A DNA stretch of 14,022 nucleotides from Fodinibacter sp038330415 (GCA_038330415.1 JBBQNZ010000113.1:1-14022); one strand, 5' to 3'; counted from the first letter of the stretch, positions 1 through 7,672 are shown. Program-made: numbers and translations. Notes: a model not told the origin generated them from the letters alone.

Positions 1-462
1 CGGGTGTTCGGCGTGGAGCAGTCCGCGTGGCCCGAGCTCGTCGGCGGCCCGTGGCCGGTCGCGGTCGTCGCCGAGTTCGCTTGGAAGGAGTCGGCGTTCG
101 TGGCCGTCGTGGTGCTCGCCTCGACCAGTGCCGCCCTGCCCGACCTCAGCGACGCCGCCCGGATGCTCGGCGCGGGAGCCCGCCAGCGCCTCCTGCGGGT
201 GACGCTGCCGCTCGCGGCCCCGGCCGCCGCAGCCGCATCGCTGATCGTGTTCCTGTACACCTTGGGGTCCTACGAGGTGGCGTGGCTGCTCGGCCGGGCC
301 TACCCCGAGCCGCTGCCCGTCATGGCCTACCGGCTCTACACCTCAATCGACCTCGCGGCCCGGCCGCAGGCCGCCGCCACCGCCGTCACGGCCATCGGGT
401 TGTCGGTGATCGCCGCAGCCGCGACCCTGCCCCTGATCCGCCGGCTCGGGGCGGCCCGATGA
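1..462 (+). CDS. ABC transporter permease, 3' part (5' end outside window)
   Basis: Inner-membrane permease subunit of a binding-protein-dependent ABC importer, cut by the window edge; the frame is open from base 1. The visible 153 residues hold hydrophobic helices and, around residues 49-72, the cytoplasmic EAA-type loop (core DAARMLGAGARQRLLRVTLP) by which permeases dock onto the ATPase. A helix with FLYTLGSYEVAWLLG follows, as in permeases of the sulfate/molybdate/iron/spermidine group. The TGA stop lies inside ATGA with the start of the next permease, so the two are translationally coupled. A substrate-binding protein gene would be expected upstream but is not in view. The substrate cannot be inferred from this fragment. 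Confidence 0.88.
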   Translation, partial: RVFGVEQSAWPELVGGPWPVAVVAEFAWKESAFVAVVVLASTSAALPDLSDAARMLGAGARQRLLRVTLPLAAPAAAAASLIVFLYTLGSYEVAWLLGRAYPEPLPVMAYRLYTSIDLAARPQAAATAVTAIGLSVIAAAATLPLIRRLGAAR

Positions 463-1265
463 GCACGCGCCGCGCCGCCCTCGGCCAGGCCCTCGCGGCT
501 GTTCCCCTCGTCGTGTGGTTCGCCCTGCCGCTCGCGCCGATCGTGCTGTGGGCGGTGGCCGCCCAATGGGCCTGGCCGGCAGTGCTTCCCCAACGGTGGG
601 GGCTGACCGGGTGGCGGGAGGCCGGCGCTGCGGGCCTGCCGTCGGCGATGGCCCGCTCCACCCTGCTCGGGCTGGCCGTCGCCTGCCTGGCCACCCCGCT
701 GGGTGCGATGGCCGGGCGAGCCCTCGGCTGGCGGCTGACCCGGCACAGCGGTGCCGCGTCCCTGGTGCTGCTTGCACCGATCGCCATCCCACCGTTCGCC
801 GTCGCGACCGGGCTCGACACCCTGGTGCTGCGCGCCCGCCTCCCCGGGTCGCTGGCGGTCGTGCTGGTCCTGAGCGTGTTCGCGCTGCCCTACACGACCT
901 ACATCCTGCGGGCCGCGCACACCGCGACCGACCCCGACCTGGAGCTCCAGGCGCGGATGCTGGGCGCCGCCCCTCGGTACGTGCTGCGGTCGATCACCAT
1001 CCCGGTGCTGCGCCCCGCGCTGGTCACCGCCGCCGCCATGGCCTTCCTGGTCGGCTGGAGCGACTACGTCGTCACCCTGGTCCTCGGCGGCGGACGTCTC
1101 GTCACCGCCCCGATGCTGCTCGCCTCGTCCGCGTCCGGCACCGGCAACGAGCCGCTGGTCGCGGCCATCTCGATGGCCAGCATCCTGCCGCTGCTGGCCA
1201 TCCTCGCCGGCGGCGTCCTGGCCCGACGGGGCCGCCGCGCCAGCCGCAGCGAGGTGCCCGCATGA
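459..1265 (+). CDS. ABC transporter permease
   Basis: Second membrane subunit (268 aa) of the same importer. The ATG at 459 overlaps the stop of the preceding permease (ATGA), which decides the start although the frame is open far upstream. About six hydrophobic segments are visible, starting with the helix LVVWFALPLAPIVLWAV near residues 18-35. The EAA loop is at about residues 160-186 (LELQARMLGAAPRYVLRS, then ITIP), a good match to the family consensus. Family length is usually 260-300 aa, so the gene is complete. It ends in a second ATGA overlap with the ATPase gene. It forms the translocation channel as a heterodimer with the first permease; the substrate is unknown. Confidence 0.92.
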   Translation: MSTRRAALGQALAAVPLVVWFALPLAPIVLWAVAAQWAWPAVLPQRWGLTGWREAGAAGLPSAMARSTLLGLAVACLATPLGAMAGRALGWRLTRHSGAASLVLLAPIAIPPFAVATGLDTLVLRARLPGSLAVVLVLSVFALPYTTYILRAAHTATDPDLELQARMLGAAPRYVLRSITIPVLRPALVTAAAMAFLVGWSDYVVTLVLGGGRLVTAPMLLASSASGTGNEPLVAAISMASILPLLAILAGGVLARRGRRASRSEVPA

Positions 1266-2401
1266 GCGGCGAGCTGCAGCTGGAGTCCGTCGGGTTCCGC
1301 TACCCGCAACGGGACCGGGACGCCCTCGACGAGGTCACGCTCAGTGTCGCCCCCGCCCACCTGCTGGCCGTCGTCGGCCCTTCCGGGTCCGGCAAGAGCA
1401 CCCTCCTGCGCGTGGTGGCCGGGCTGCTCCGGCCCGACCGGGGCGACGTGCGACTGGGCGACCGCAGCCTGCTCGAGGTCGCCCCGGAACGGCGAGGCAT
1501 CTCGATGATGTTCCAAAAGCCGCTGCTCTTCCCCCACCTCGACGTCCTGGACAACGTCGCCTTCGCCGACCGCGCTGCCGGCCTACCGCGCGCCCGGGCC
1601 CGCGCCGCAGCCCGCGGGTACCTCGACGTCGTGCACCTGGCCGACCTCGCCCGGAGCCGACCCCGCGAGCTCTCCGGAGGGCAGGAACAACGCGTCGCGC
1701 TCGCTAGGGCGCTGGCGGCCCGCCCGCAGGTGCTGCTACTCGACGAACCGTTCAGCGCGCTCGACCCCGAGCTGCGGGCAACCATGCACGCCCTGCTCGA
1801 GGAGGTCCGTGCCGCCTTCGCTCCGACGACCGTCATGGTCACCCACGACCTGGCCGAGGCGGCGATGGCCGACACCGTCGCCGTCCTGGACGAGGGACGA
1901 GTCGTGCAGCACGCGGACATCGACACGCTCTACCGACGGCCGGCCAGCATCACAGTCGCCCGCCTGCTCGGCGGGTTCTCCGAGCTCGTCGGCACACCCG
2001 TGGAGGGCGGGTACGACTGCCCGCTCGGCTTCGTCCCCGCGCGGTCGCCCCGGGTGGGCGAGCCGGCCGTGGTCCTGGTGCGCCAGGAGCTGGTGGAGGT
2101 CGTCGACGAGCACGACCCCCACGCGGCCGCCTCGGGTCTGGTCGTCGGGTCCACGCGCGCCGGCACCCGCCAAGTCGCCAAGGTCGAGCTCGACCCGACG
2201 GCCCACAGCGGGCCGACCGCGTCGGTGCTGGTCGAGCTTCCGCCCGGGATCCAGGCTCCCGTCGGGCGCCGGGTCGGGGTTCGGGTCACTGGCACCCTGG
2301 TGCCCGTACCGGGCCTGTCAGCGGGCCGCGAGGCTCGTGCTGACGTGGACCGATCCCGTGAGGGTGCGGTGGACGGGACACTTGTCCGCGATCGCCAGTA
2401 G
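1262..2401 (+). CDS. ABC transporter ATP-binding protein with C-terminal TOBE-like region
   Basis: Cytoplasmic ATPase of the importer, 379 aa. All nucleotide-binding motifs are present: Walker A GPSGSGKST (39-47), Q-loop Gln85 in MMFQKP, signature LSGGQEQR (137-144), Walker B LLLDEP (158-163), D-loop SALD (165-168) and H-loop His195 in VTHD. After about residue 240 a beta-rich region with repeated V/G motifs looks like the TOBE regulatory domain of the CUT1/sulfate/molybdate/spermidine ATPases. Start fixed by the ATGA overlap at 1262. The last 28 codons (2318-2401) are antisense to the end of the convergent hydrolase-OsmC gene and are Arg/Asp-rich with no fold-like pattern; the natural end of the protein may be near residue 350. 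Substrate not assignable; polyamine, phosphonate, iron and thiamine importers all look like this. Confidence 0.93.
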   Translation: MSGELQLESVGFRYPQRDRDALDEVTLSVAPAHLLAVVGPSGSGKSTLLRVVAGLLRPDRGDVRLGDRSLLEVAPERRGISMMFQKPLLFPHLDVLDNVAFADRAAGLPRARARAAARGYLDVVHLADLARSRPRELSGGQEQRVALARALAARPQVLLLDEPFSALDPELRATMHALLEEVRAAFAPTTVMVTHDLAEAAMADTVAVLDEGRVVQHADIDTLYRRPASITVARLLGGFSELVGTPVEGGYDCPLGFVPARSPRVGEPAVVLVRQELVEVVDEHDPHAAASGLVVGSTRAGTRQVAKVELDPTAHSGPTASVLVELPPGIQAPVGRRVGVRVTGTLVPVPGLSAGREARADVDRSREGAVDGTLVRDRQ

Positions 2402-3619
2402 CGCCGCACGCTGGTCCGACGTGAGCCGATAGTCGAGGTCGATCCGGCGCTCGACGTGGTCGACCATGCCGACCGCGTTCTCGCAGTCGAGGCAGTCCTT
2501 GGCGTGGATCCGGCTGTGCCGCAGGCTCACCGACGTGGCACCCAGGTCCCAGCCCTTGCGGCCGGCGTACATGCGTATCGTGATCGCCGTGCACGCGCCG
2601 AGCGCGGACAGCAGCACGTCGTACGGGTTGGGCCCGGTATCGGTACCCCCCACCGCCAGCGGTTCGTCGAGCGCCCAGGTGTGGATGCCGTCGGTCACCG
2701 ACTGCGCATAGCCCGGGGGTGCCGCCTCGGTCACCACGACGCCGCCCGGGCGCTCCATCCCGGCCTCTGCGGCGATGCCGGGTGCCGGGACCGCAGGTGC
2801 CCTGATTGCGCTGGCCGGACCGTCCGTGTCGGGTTCGAGCAGGTGGCGGGGTGCCCAGGCCGCGATGACGTCGGCGGTGAACTGTGAGTCCGCGCGGCGC
2901 GAGAGCAGGTGGTCGGCGCCGTCGAGCGCCACGAACGACTTGGGGTGCCGGGCGGCGTCGAAGATGGCCCGGGCGTTGTCGACCCCTACTATCTCGTCGG
3001 TCGGCGAGTGCATCACGAGCAGCGCCCGGTGCAGCGACCCGAGCCGTTCCAGCTGAGGTTGTAGCGCGATGTCCTCCAGGAACTGTCGACCCACGTCGAA
3101 CGGGCGCCCGCCGATGTCGACCCGCACGCGGTCGGCACCGTCGTCCTCGATTTGGCTGAAGAGGTGCAGGACGTGGTCCGGGCAGCTCGGCGCGCCGATG
3201 GTCACGACCGCGCGCACCGACGGCAACGAGCCGGCGGCGGCGATGACGGCTGCGCCGCCGAGCGAGTGCCCGACGAGCAGTGTCGGTTCTGCGACGTTCG
3301 CGCGCAGCCACCCGGCGGCCAGCAGCAGGTCCTGGATGTTGGTGGTGAACGAGGTGTCCGCGAAGTCGCCCTCGGAGGTGCCCAGGCCGGTGAAGTCGAA
3401 CCGCAGGACGGCGAACCCGCGGTCGGCCAGGGCCGCCGAGATCCGGGTGGCCGCGTGCGACTGGCTCGAGCAGGTGAAGCAGTGCGCGAACAGGGCCACG
3501 CCGGTGGGTGCCCCGTCGGGGAGCTCCAGGGTCGCGGCCAGTGGGCTGCCCAACGATCCCGGGAAGCTGATCTGCCGGATCGTCGTTCTGTGACCGGCCA
3601 CGTGCGGCCCGGCGCTCAT
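2318..3619 (-). CDS. Bifunctional alpha/beta hydrolase - OsmC family protein
   Basis: A 433-aa fusion. Residues about 12-255 are an alpha/beta hydrolase: nucleophile Ser119 in GHSLGG, probable acid Asp208 (HSPTDEI) and His237 (DGADHLL). A Cys pair lies near the first strand (AHCFTCSS, Cys47 and Cys50). After a linker (about 262-291) comes an OsmC/Ohr-type thiol peroxidase domain with the two redox cysteines Cys343 (ALGACTAITIR) and Cys414 (DKCPVH). This architecture is a known annotated fusion; OsmC domains reduce organic hydroperoxides, and the hydrolase substrate is unknown. The ATG at 3619 is chosen because it overlaps the upstream stop as ATGA; the longer open frame to 3745 is antisense shadow of the radical SAM gene. 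Two extra cysteines (376, 379 in DCLDC) sit between the redox pair. The 3' end overlaps the ABC ATPase gene by 84 bp. Confidence 0.9.
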   Translation of the reverse strand: MSAGPHVAGHRTTIRQISFPGSLGSPLAATLELPDGAPTGVALFAHCFTCSSQSHAATRISAALADRGFAVLRFDFTGLGTSEGDFADTSFTTNIQDLLLAAGWLRANVAEPTLLVGHSLGGAAVIAAAGSLPSVRAVVTIGAPSCPDHVLHLFSQIEDDGADRVRVDIGGRPFDVGRQFLEDIALQPQLERLGSLHRALLVMHSPTDEIVGVDNARAIFDAARHPKSFVALDGADHLLSRRADSQFTADVIAAWAPRHLLEPDTDGPASAIRAPAVPAPGIAAEAGMERPGGVVVTEAAPPGYAQSVTDGIHTWALDEPLAVGGTDTGPNPYDVLLSALGACTAITIRMYAGRKGWDLGATSVSLRHSRIHAKDCLDCENAVGMVDHVERRIDLDYRLTSDQRAALLAIADKCPVHRTLTGSVHVSTSLAAR

Positions 3620-5088
3620 CGGGGCGCTCCCGAGCCAACGGCATCCGCGTCGAAGGCAGTGCGACGTTGCCGGACGGTCGGCATCGGTAGCAGCACCCGC
3701 AGCCGGCGGTTCTGCTCCGGGTCGAGCACGCTGTGCTGCACGCACGCCGGCACGAGCTCACCGGTCTCGGGGTGCGCCATCACGTAGAAGCAGCCGGCCA
3801 GGCGGTCCTGCGCCTCGCTGACCTGCGGGTCCGTTGCTCTTCGACCCGAGCGGGTGGCCTCCCACGCCGGGGCGACCACGGCGGCATCCATGAAGCTGTG
3901 CACCACGAACGTCAGGGGCCGCACCCGTCGCCGGGCAACAGAACCCGCGACCGCACGCGGACCGCCGGCCCTCCGCACGAACCGCACCAGCCAGCCGGCC
4001 GCCAGCGGGACGGCACCCGGGTGACGCGCCACGGCGCGAGCGATCTTCGCGGCGACCAGCGCCGGGGAGATGCCCTGCAGGGTCATCCCGCCGAACCACT
4101 GCAGCTCCGCGTCCCGGACCCTGAGGTCCTTCGGGTCCTTCGGGTCGAGCAGGGGCACCCACCGGTCGCCGACGACGGCGCCGTACGCGGTGCGGTTGCA
4201 CGCCGGGTGCCCGAACTGCATCGCCTGCCACGGGACCGGGTGACCCAGGCCGGCCTCGATCCGCGCCCAGACGTCGTCGATGGTCACGCTGGCCATCCCG
4301 GGCGACCAGCGCCGGTCGTCCCCGACGCTCGCCGCGGGCTGGAACGACATCATCTGGTAGCCCATCGCGCTGACCTCACGCACGACCTCGTCGACCTGGT
4401 CGATGTTCTGCGGGGTCACGGTCATGTTGTGCGCCAGGTAGCTTCCTACTCCACGCCGCCGGCGCAGGTCCTGGAACATCGCCACGAAGGCCCTGCGGTG
4501 CTCGTGCAGGTCCGACTCGCGCCGGGGCCTCGGCACTCCGCGCCGACCCCGCATCAGCGAGTCGAAGTGCGCCGCAAACGACACCCGCCCGAGCCGCAGC
4601 CCACCGGTGGCGTCGGTGACGAGGTCCTCGAGGTAGTCGGGGCCGAAGTCCCCGTGGGTCATCGACATCGGCTCGCGCCCCGCCGCTCGCATCGCCAGCA
4701 GCGCCGCCGCGTGGTCGTCAGGGTCCAGCAAGGAGACCTCGCCGCCGATCAGCTGGGCGTGACCGCGCTCGCCGTGGACGCGTCGCAGCAGGCCCATCTG
4801 GGCCGTCACCTCGCGAACCGTGTGCTCACCGTCGACGCGCACCTTGTTGGCGTCGGAGGAGTGGTAGCACGGCGAGCAGGTGAAGTCGCATGCGGGGAAC
4901 ACGCCCTGCGTGCCCTCGCACCCGACGGTGTGCCGGCCGAGGTACTGCTCAGCGGTGTCGAGCGCGGCCGGCATGGCGGCCCGTCGGCGCCGCATGGCCG
5001 CCATGGTGTCCGGGTGCACCGCCCTGGTCCGCACCTCCAGGTCTCGCCACGTCGAGCGGGCGCGCGTCCACAACGTCGAGATCGTCAC
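3616..5088 (-). CDS. Radical SAM domain protein
   Basis: A 490-aa protein with the cluster motif Cys67-x3-Cys71-x2-Cys74 (CDFTCSPC), which ligates a [4Fe-4S] cluster that cleaves S-adenosylmethionine. A GGE motif (115-117, LIGGEVSLL) corresponds to the SAM amino-group contact. A conserved-looking N terminus (LGRHTVGCEG at about 50-59) precedes the cluster. The C-terminal third has Cys residues in HPACNRT, AGCFYV and PACVQH, which might bind a further cluster, but the spacing does not prove a SPASM domain. The GTG at 5088 gives a normal N terminus; the frame is open to an ATG at 5166, but that extension is Arg/Gly-rich and crosses the inverted repeat. No start has a good SD. It is first in an operon with the hydrolase-OsmC gene (ATGA overlap). 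Substrate unknown. Confidence 0.85.
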   Translation of the reverse strand: MTISTLWTRARSTWRDLEVRTRAVHPDTMAAMRRRRAAMPAALDTAEQYLGRHTVGCEGTQGVFPACDFTCSPCYHSSDANKVRVDGEHTVREVTAQMGLLRRVHGERGHAQLIGGEVSLLDPDDHAAALLAMRAAGREPMSMTHGDFGPDYLEDLVTDATGGLRLGRVSFAAHFDSLMRGRRGVPRPRRESDLHEHRRAFVAMFQDLRRRRGVGSYLAHNMTVTPQNIDQVDEVVREVSAMGYQMMSFQPAASVGDDRRWSPGMASVTIDDVWARIEAGLGHPVPWQAMQFGHPACNRTAYGAVVGDRWVPLLDPKDPKDLRVRDAELQWFGGMTLQGISPALVAAKIARAVARHPGAVPLAAGWLVRFVRRAGGPRAVAGSVARRRVRPLTFVVHSFMDAAVVAPAWEATRSGRRATDPQVSEAQDRLAGCFYVMAHPETGELVPACVQHSVLDPEQNRRLRVLLPMPTVRQRRTAFDADAVGSGAPR

Positions 5089-5133
5089 GCGGCGGGAACC
5101 CGCTGAGCCCCGCGTAGCCTTCCCGCCGTGTCG

Positions 5134-5165
5134 TGGGAACCCAAGGGCCCGCCGCCGGGTTCCCA
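5134..5165. promoter_or_regulatory. Perfect 9-bp inverted repeat in divergent control region
   Basis: TGGGAACCC (5134-5142) and GGGTTCCCA (5157-5165) form a perfect 9-bp inverted repeat with a 14-base spacer. A third copy of the core GGGAACCC lies at 5094-5101, beside the radical SAM start. The region is shared by the divergent radical SAM and GH15 genes. It could be an operator for a dimeric regulator or an RNA hairpin in the radical SAM leader; the sequence alone does not decide. Confidence 0.45.
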
Positions 5166-5201
5166 TGGTGAGGCGGGACCTGCCCGCGGTGAGGATGTCC
5201 C

Positions 5202-5288
5202 ATGCGTATTGACCACTCGGTGCCTGCTACCTCGCGGGGAAGGCTGGCGGCCCGGAGGGCGCCCCGGGCTACAGGGGTGCGGCCATGA
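5202..5288 (+). CDS. Possible 28-aa leader ORF coupled to GH15 gene
   Basis: ATG at 5202, preceded at a suitable distance by GAGGAT (5191-5196), opens a 28-codon frame whose TGA (5286-5288) overlaps the GH15 ATG at 5285 as ATGA. The product is Arg-rich (MRIDHSVPATSRGRLAARRA and 8 more) and uses codons that are rare in such a high-GC genome (ATT, ACA, AGG, GGA). A 6-bp stem GCCCGG/CCGGGC (5250-5255 and 5264-5269) lies within it, 15 bases upstream of the GH15 start. Translating it could open this hairpin and feed ribosomes to GH15. It may also be chance: short ORFs are frequent at this GC content. Confidence 0.3.
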   Translation: MRIDHSVPATSRGRLAARRAPRATGVRP

Positions 5289-7117
5289 GCCGGTTGCCGA
5301 TCGGCGAGCATGCCCTCCTCTCGGATCGACACGGGGCCGCGCTGGTCTCCTCCGGCGGCTCGGTGGACTGGCTGTGTCTGCCACGGTTCGACAGCCCCTC
5401 GATCTTCGCGGCCGTGCTGGACGACGACGCGGGTCACTGGTCCATCCACCCCACCGGGGACGCCCGGGTGGAGCGCCGGTACCTGGCCGGCAGCATGGTG
5501 CTGCTCACCACCTTCCACACCACCTCCGGGGTCCTCGAGCTCCGCGACGCATTGGTCATCGGCGAGACCCGTGACCCGCACGCGCTCGGCAAGCACGCCC
5601 CCCACCTCCTGGCCCGGATCGCGACATGTACCGAGGGCAGCGTCGAGGTCGAGATGTCGTTCCGGCCGCGGACCGAGTACGGGCTCATCACGCCGGTGAT
5701 GACCTCCGTGCCCGGTGGTCTGTTCGCCACCGGCGGTGCCGACCAGCTGACCCTGTCCAGCACCGTAGCGCTCGACGTCGAGCCCGACGGCGCCACCGCG
5801 CGCTTCCGGCTCGACACTGGCGAGACGGCCAGCTTCAGCGTCGAGCACTCCGCCCTCGGCGCGGCGCCGCCGCAGATCCGCACCGCCGTGCAGATCACCA
5901 CCGCCCTCCAGGACACCACGGCCGGCTGGCAATCATGGTCCGAGCTCCACCAGAGCTACCAGGGTCCGTGGCACGAGCTCGTCCACACCTCCGGGCGGGT
6001 CCTTCAGGCACTCAGCTACCAGCCCACCGGCGCGATCGTCGCGGCACCCACCACGTCACTGCCCGAACAGGTCGGCGGCGAACGGAACTGGGACTACCGC
6101 TACTCCTGGGTCCGCGACGCCAGCATGACCATGCAGGCCCTATGGGTCGCCGCGTGCCCCGACGAGGCCCACGAGTTCTTCGACTTCATGGCCGACGCGG
6201 CCGCTGGTTCCTCCGCCGACCGCCCCCTGCAGATCATGTTCGGGATCCGCGGCGAACACGACCTCCACGAACGCACGCTGGACCACCTCGCCGGCTGGCG
6301 TGACAGCGCCCCCGTCCGGGTCGGGAACGGCGCCTGGCGCCAGCCGCAGCTCGACGTGTACGGAGAGCTGCTCGACGCGGCCGCTCAGCTGCGCGACCAG
6401 CTGGGCGTCCCCAGCGCAGCCACCCGCGACTTCCTCGTCGGGCTCGCCGACGGAGCTGCCGCTCGTTGGAACCAGCCCGACAACGGCATCTGGGAGATCC
6501 GCGGAGAACCACGCCACTTCGTCCACTCGAAGGTGATGTGCTGGGTGGCACTCGACCGTGCGATCGCACTGGCCGACCCCTTGCAGGCGCACGACCGCGT
6601 CCCGGCCTGGCGAACAGCGGCCGAGGAGATCAGGGCGACCGTGGAGAGAGACGGGTGGGACGAAGAGCTCGGGGCGTTCACCCAGTCCTTCGGCAGCCAG
6701 GACCTCGACGCCACCGCCCTTCTCATACCCATCGTCGGCTTCCTGCCACCCACCGACCCGCGAGTCCGGTCAACGATCGACGCCGTGAGCCACCACCTCA
6801 CCGACGCGCGAGGCCTCGTGCATCGCTACCGGACCCACTCGGGTGTGGACGGGCTGGACGGCGAAGAAGGCACGTTCCTGTTGTGCACGTTCTGGCTCGC
6901 GCACGCACTCGCCCTCACCGGGCGAGTGGCCGACGGCACGGAGGTCTTCGAACGTGCGGCCGGCTACGCCAACGACGTCGGCCTGCTGGCCGAGGAGGTC
7001 GACTCCGCCAGCGGGGAGCTCCTCGGCAACTTCCCCCAGGCCTTCAGCCACATCGGACTGGTCAACGCGGCGTGGGCACTGCACGAAGCGGTCCGCTCCT
7101 CCCAGCCCCACCAGTGA
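5285..7117 (+). CDS. Glycoside hydrolase family 15 protein (glucoamylase/trehalase type)
   Basis: A 610-aa inverting alpha-glucosidase of GH15. The N terminus (PIGEHALLSDRHGAALVS, then DWLCLPRFDSPSIFA) is typical of bacterial GH15 proteins and begins a beta-sandwich domain of about 240 residues. The (alpha/alpha)6 barrel follows, with the substrate-binding motif NWDYRYSWVRD at 268-278, a Glu in IWEIRGEP (Glu404) in the place of the general acid, and GLLAEEVD (566-573) with Glu570/571 as the general base. Length matches the family. No signal peptide, so cytoplasmic. Substrates in this clade include maltodextrins and trehalose (actinobacterial GH15 trehalases); which one cannot be told here. 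The SD is a modest AGGGG about 8 bases before the ATG. It is followed by a hairpin region and then the small membrane protein. Confidence 0.93.
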   Translation: MSRLPIGEHALLSDRHGAALVSSGGSVDWLCLPRFDSPSIFAAVLDDDAGHWSIHPTGDARVERRYLAGSMVLLTTFHTTSGVLELRDALVIGETRDPHALGKHAPHLLARIATCTEGSVEVEMSFRPRTEYGLITPVMTSVPGGLFATGGADQLTLSSTVALDVEPDGATARFRLDTGETASFSVEHSALGAAPPQIRTAVQITTALQDTTAGWQSWSELHQSYQGPWHELVHTSGRVLQALSYQPTGAIVAAPTTSLPEQVGGERNWDYRYSWVRDASMTMQALWVAACPDEAHEFFDFMADAAAGSSADRPLQIMFGIRGEHDLHERTLDHLAGWRDSAPVRVGNGAWRQPQLDVYGELLDAAAQLRDQLGVPSAATRDFLVGLADGAAARWNQPDNGIWEIRGEPRHFVHSKVMCWVALDRAIALADPLQAHDRVPAWRTAAEEIRATVERDGWDEELGAFTQSFGSQDLDATALLIPIVGFLPPTDPRVRSTIDAVSHHLTDARGLVHRYRTHSGVDGLDGEEGTFLLCTFWLAHALALTGRVADGTEVFERAAGYANDVGLLAEEVDSASGELLGNFPQAFSHIGLVNAAWALHEAVRSSQPHQ

Positions 7118-7127
7118 TGCCGCAACT

Positions 7128-7143
7128 CTTCCCCGGCGGGAAG
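7128..7143 (+). terminator. Hairpin just after GH15 stop
   Basis: CTTCCC (7128-7133) and GGGAAG (7138-7143) form a perfect 6-bp stem with a CGGC tetraloop, 10 bases past the GH15 stop. No T-tract follows, so it would be a U-less actinobacterial-type terminator, an RNA-end stabiliser, or neither. Confidence 0.35.
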
Positions 7144-7161
7144 CACAGACGGCGCACACCG

Positions 7162-7178
7162 GGTTCCCGGCGTGAACC
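7162..7178 (+). other. Second small hairpin before membrane-protein gene
   Basis: GGTTC (7162-7166) and GAACC (7174-7178) pair as a 5-bp stem with a 7-base loop, 38 bases before the ATG of the small membrane protein. It contains another copy of the word GGGTTCCC (7161-7168) found three times in the radical SAM/GH15 control region. It is short and may be incidental. Confidence 0.2.
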
Positions 7179-7215
7179 ACCAGCCCAGGACACGACCCAC
7201 CAAGGGAGAAGCACG

Positions 7216-7656
7216 ATGACTGCTACCACTCACACCGAGCCCAGCACCACCCTTCTGACCAACGCCACCCGAGGCGTCATCGGCGGACTCGTGGGCGGCC
7301 TGATGTTCGGCCTCATGATGCAGATGATGGACATGATCCCGATGGTCGCCATGCTCGTCGGCTCCGAGTCGATTGCCGTCGGCTGGCTGGTGCACCTTGC
7401 CATCTCGGCCTTCATCGGCGCCACCTTCGGACTCTTGCTCGGCTCGCGAGCCACCACGCTGCTCACCGGCATCGGCTACGGCACCGCCTACGGCATCCTT
7501 TGGTGGGTTCTCGGCGCCCTCATCGCCATGCCGGCCAAGCTCGGGATGCCGGTGTTCAACCTCGACACCACCGCCCAGCGCAGCCTGCTCGGGCACATTG
7601 TCTTCGGGGCGATCCTCGGGACCGTCGTCGCGCTGATCAACCGCCGCGACACCTGA
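7216..7656 (+). CDS. Small four-helix membrane protein, Met-rich first helix
   Basis: Unrecognised 146-aa integral membrane protein with four predicted helices (about 18-47, 53-76, 82-105, 122-141), the first three Gly-rich. The start is well supported: AAGGGAGAA lies 6 bases before the ATG. The first helix and its end carry eight Met residues between positions 30 and 46, with Asp39, plus single His residues at 60 and 127. No enzymatic motif is visible. It follows GH15 on the same strand after 98 bases with two hairpins, so it may be cotranscribed or have its own promoter. Convergent with the TfoX-like gene, with only 16 bases between the stops. Function unknown; a small channel, a metal-binding protein or a membrane organiser would all fit. 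Confidence 0.8.
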   Translation: MTATTHTEPSTTLLTNATRGVIGGLVGGLMFGLMMQMMDMIPMVAMLVGSESIAVGWLVHLAISAFIGATFGLLLGSRATTLLTGIGYGTAYGILWWVLGALIAMPAKLGMPVFNLDTTAQRSLLGHIVFGAILGTVVALINRRDT

Positions 7657-7672
7657 GGAGCCCGCGGTTCGC

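Noticed and set aside
27..458. Long open frame upstream of the second permease
   Set aside because: It is the shadow of the first permease in another frame; Arg/Pro-rich without hydrophobic helices, and the ATGA junction fixes the start at 459.
3733..5106. 457-codon plus-strand ORF antisense to the radical SAM gene
   Set aside because: His/Arg/Val-rich antisense shadow typical of high-GC coding DNA; the minus-strand frame carries the CxxxCxxC motif and GGE.
5209..5240. TTGACC as a -35 box for GH15
   Set aside because: No acceptable -10 lies 16-19 bases downstream; the best TANNNT-like word is too close.
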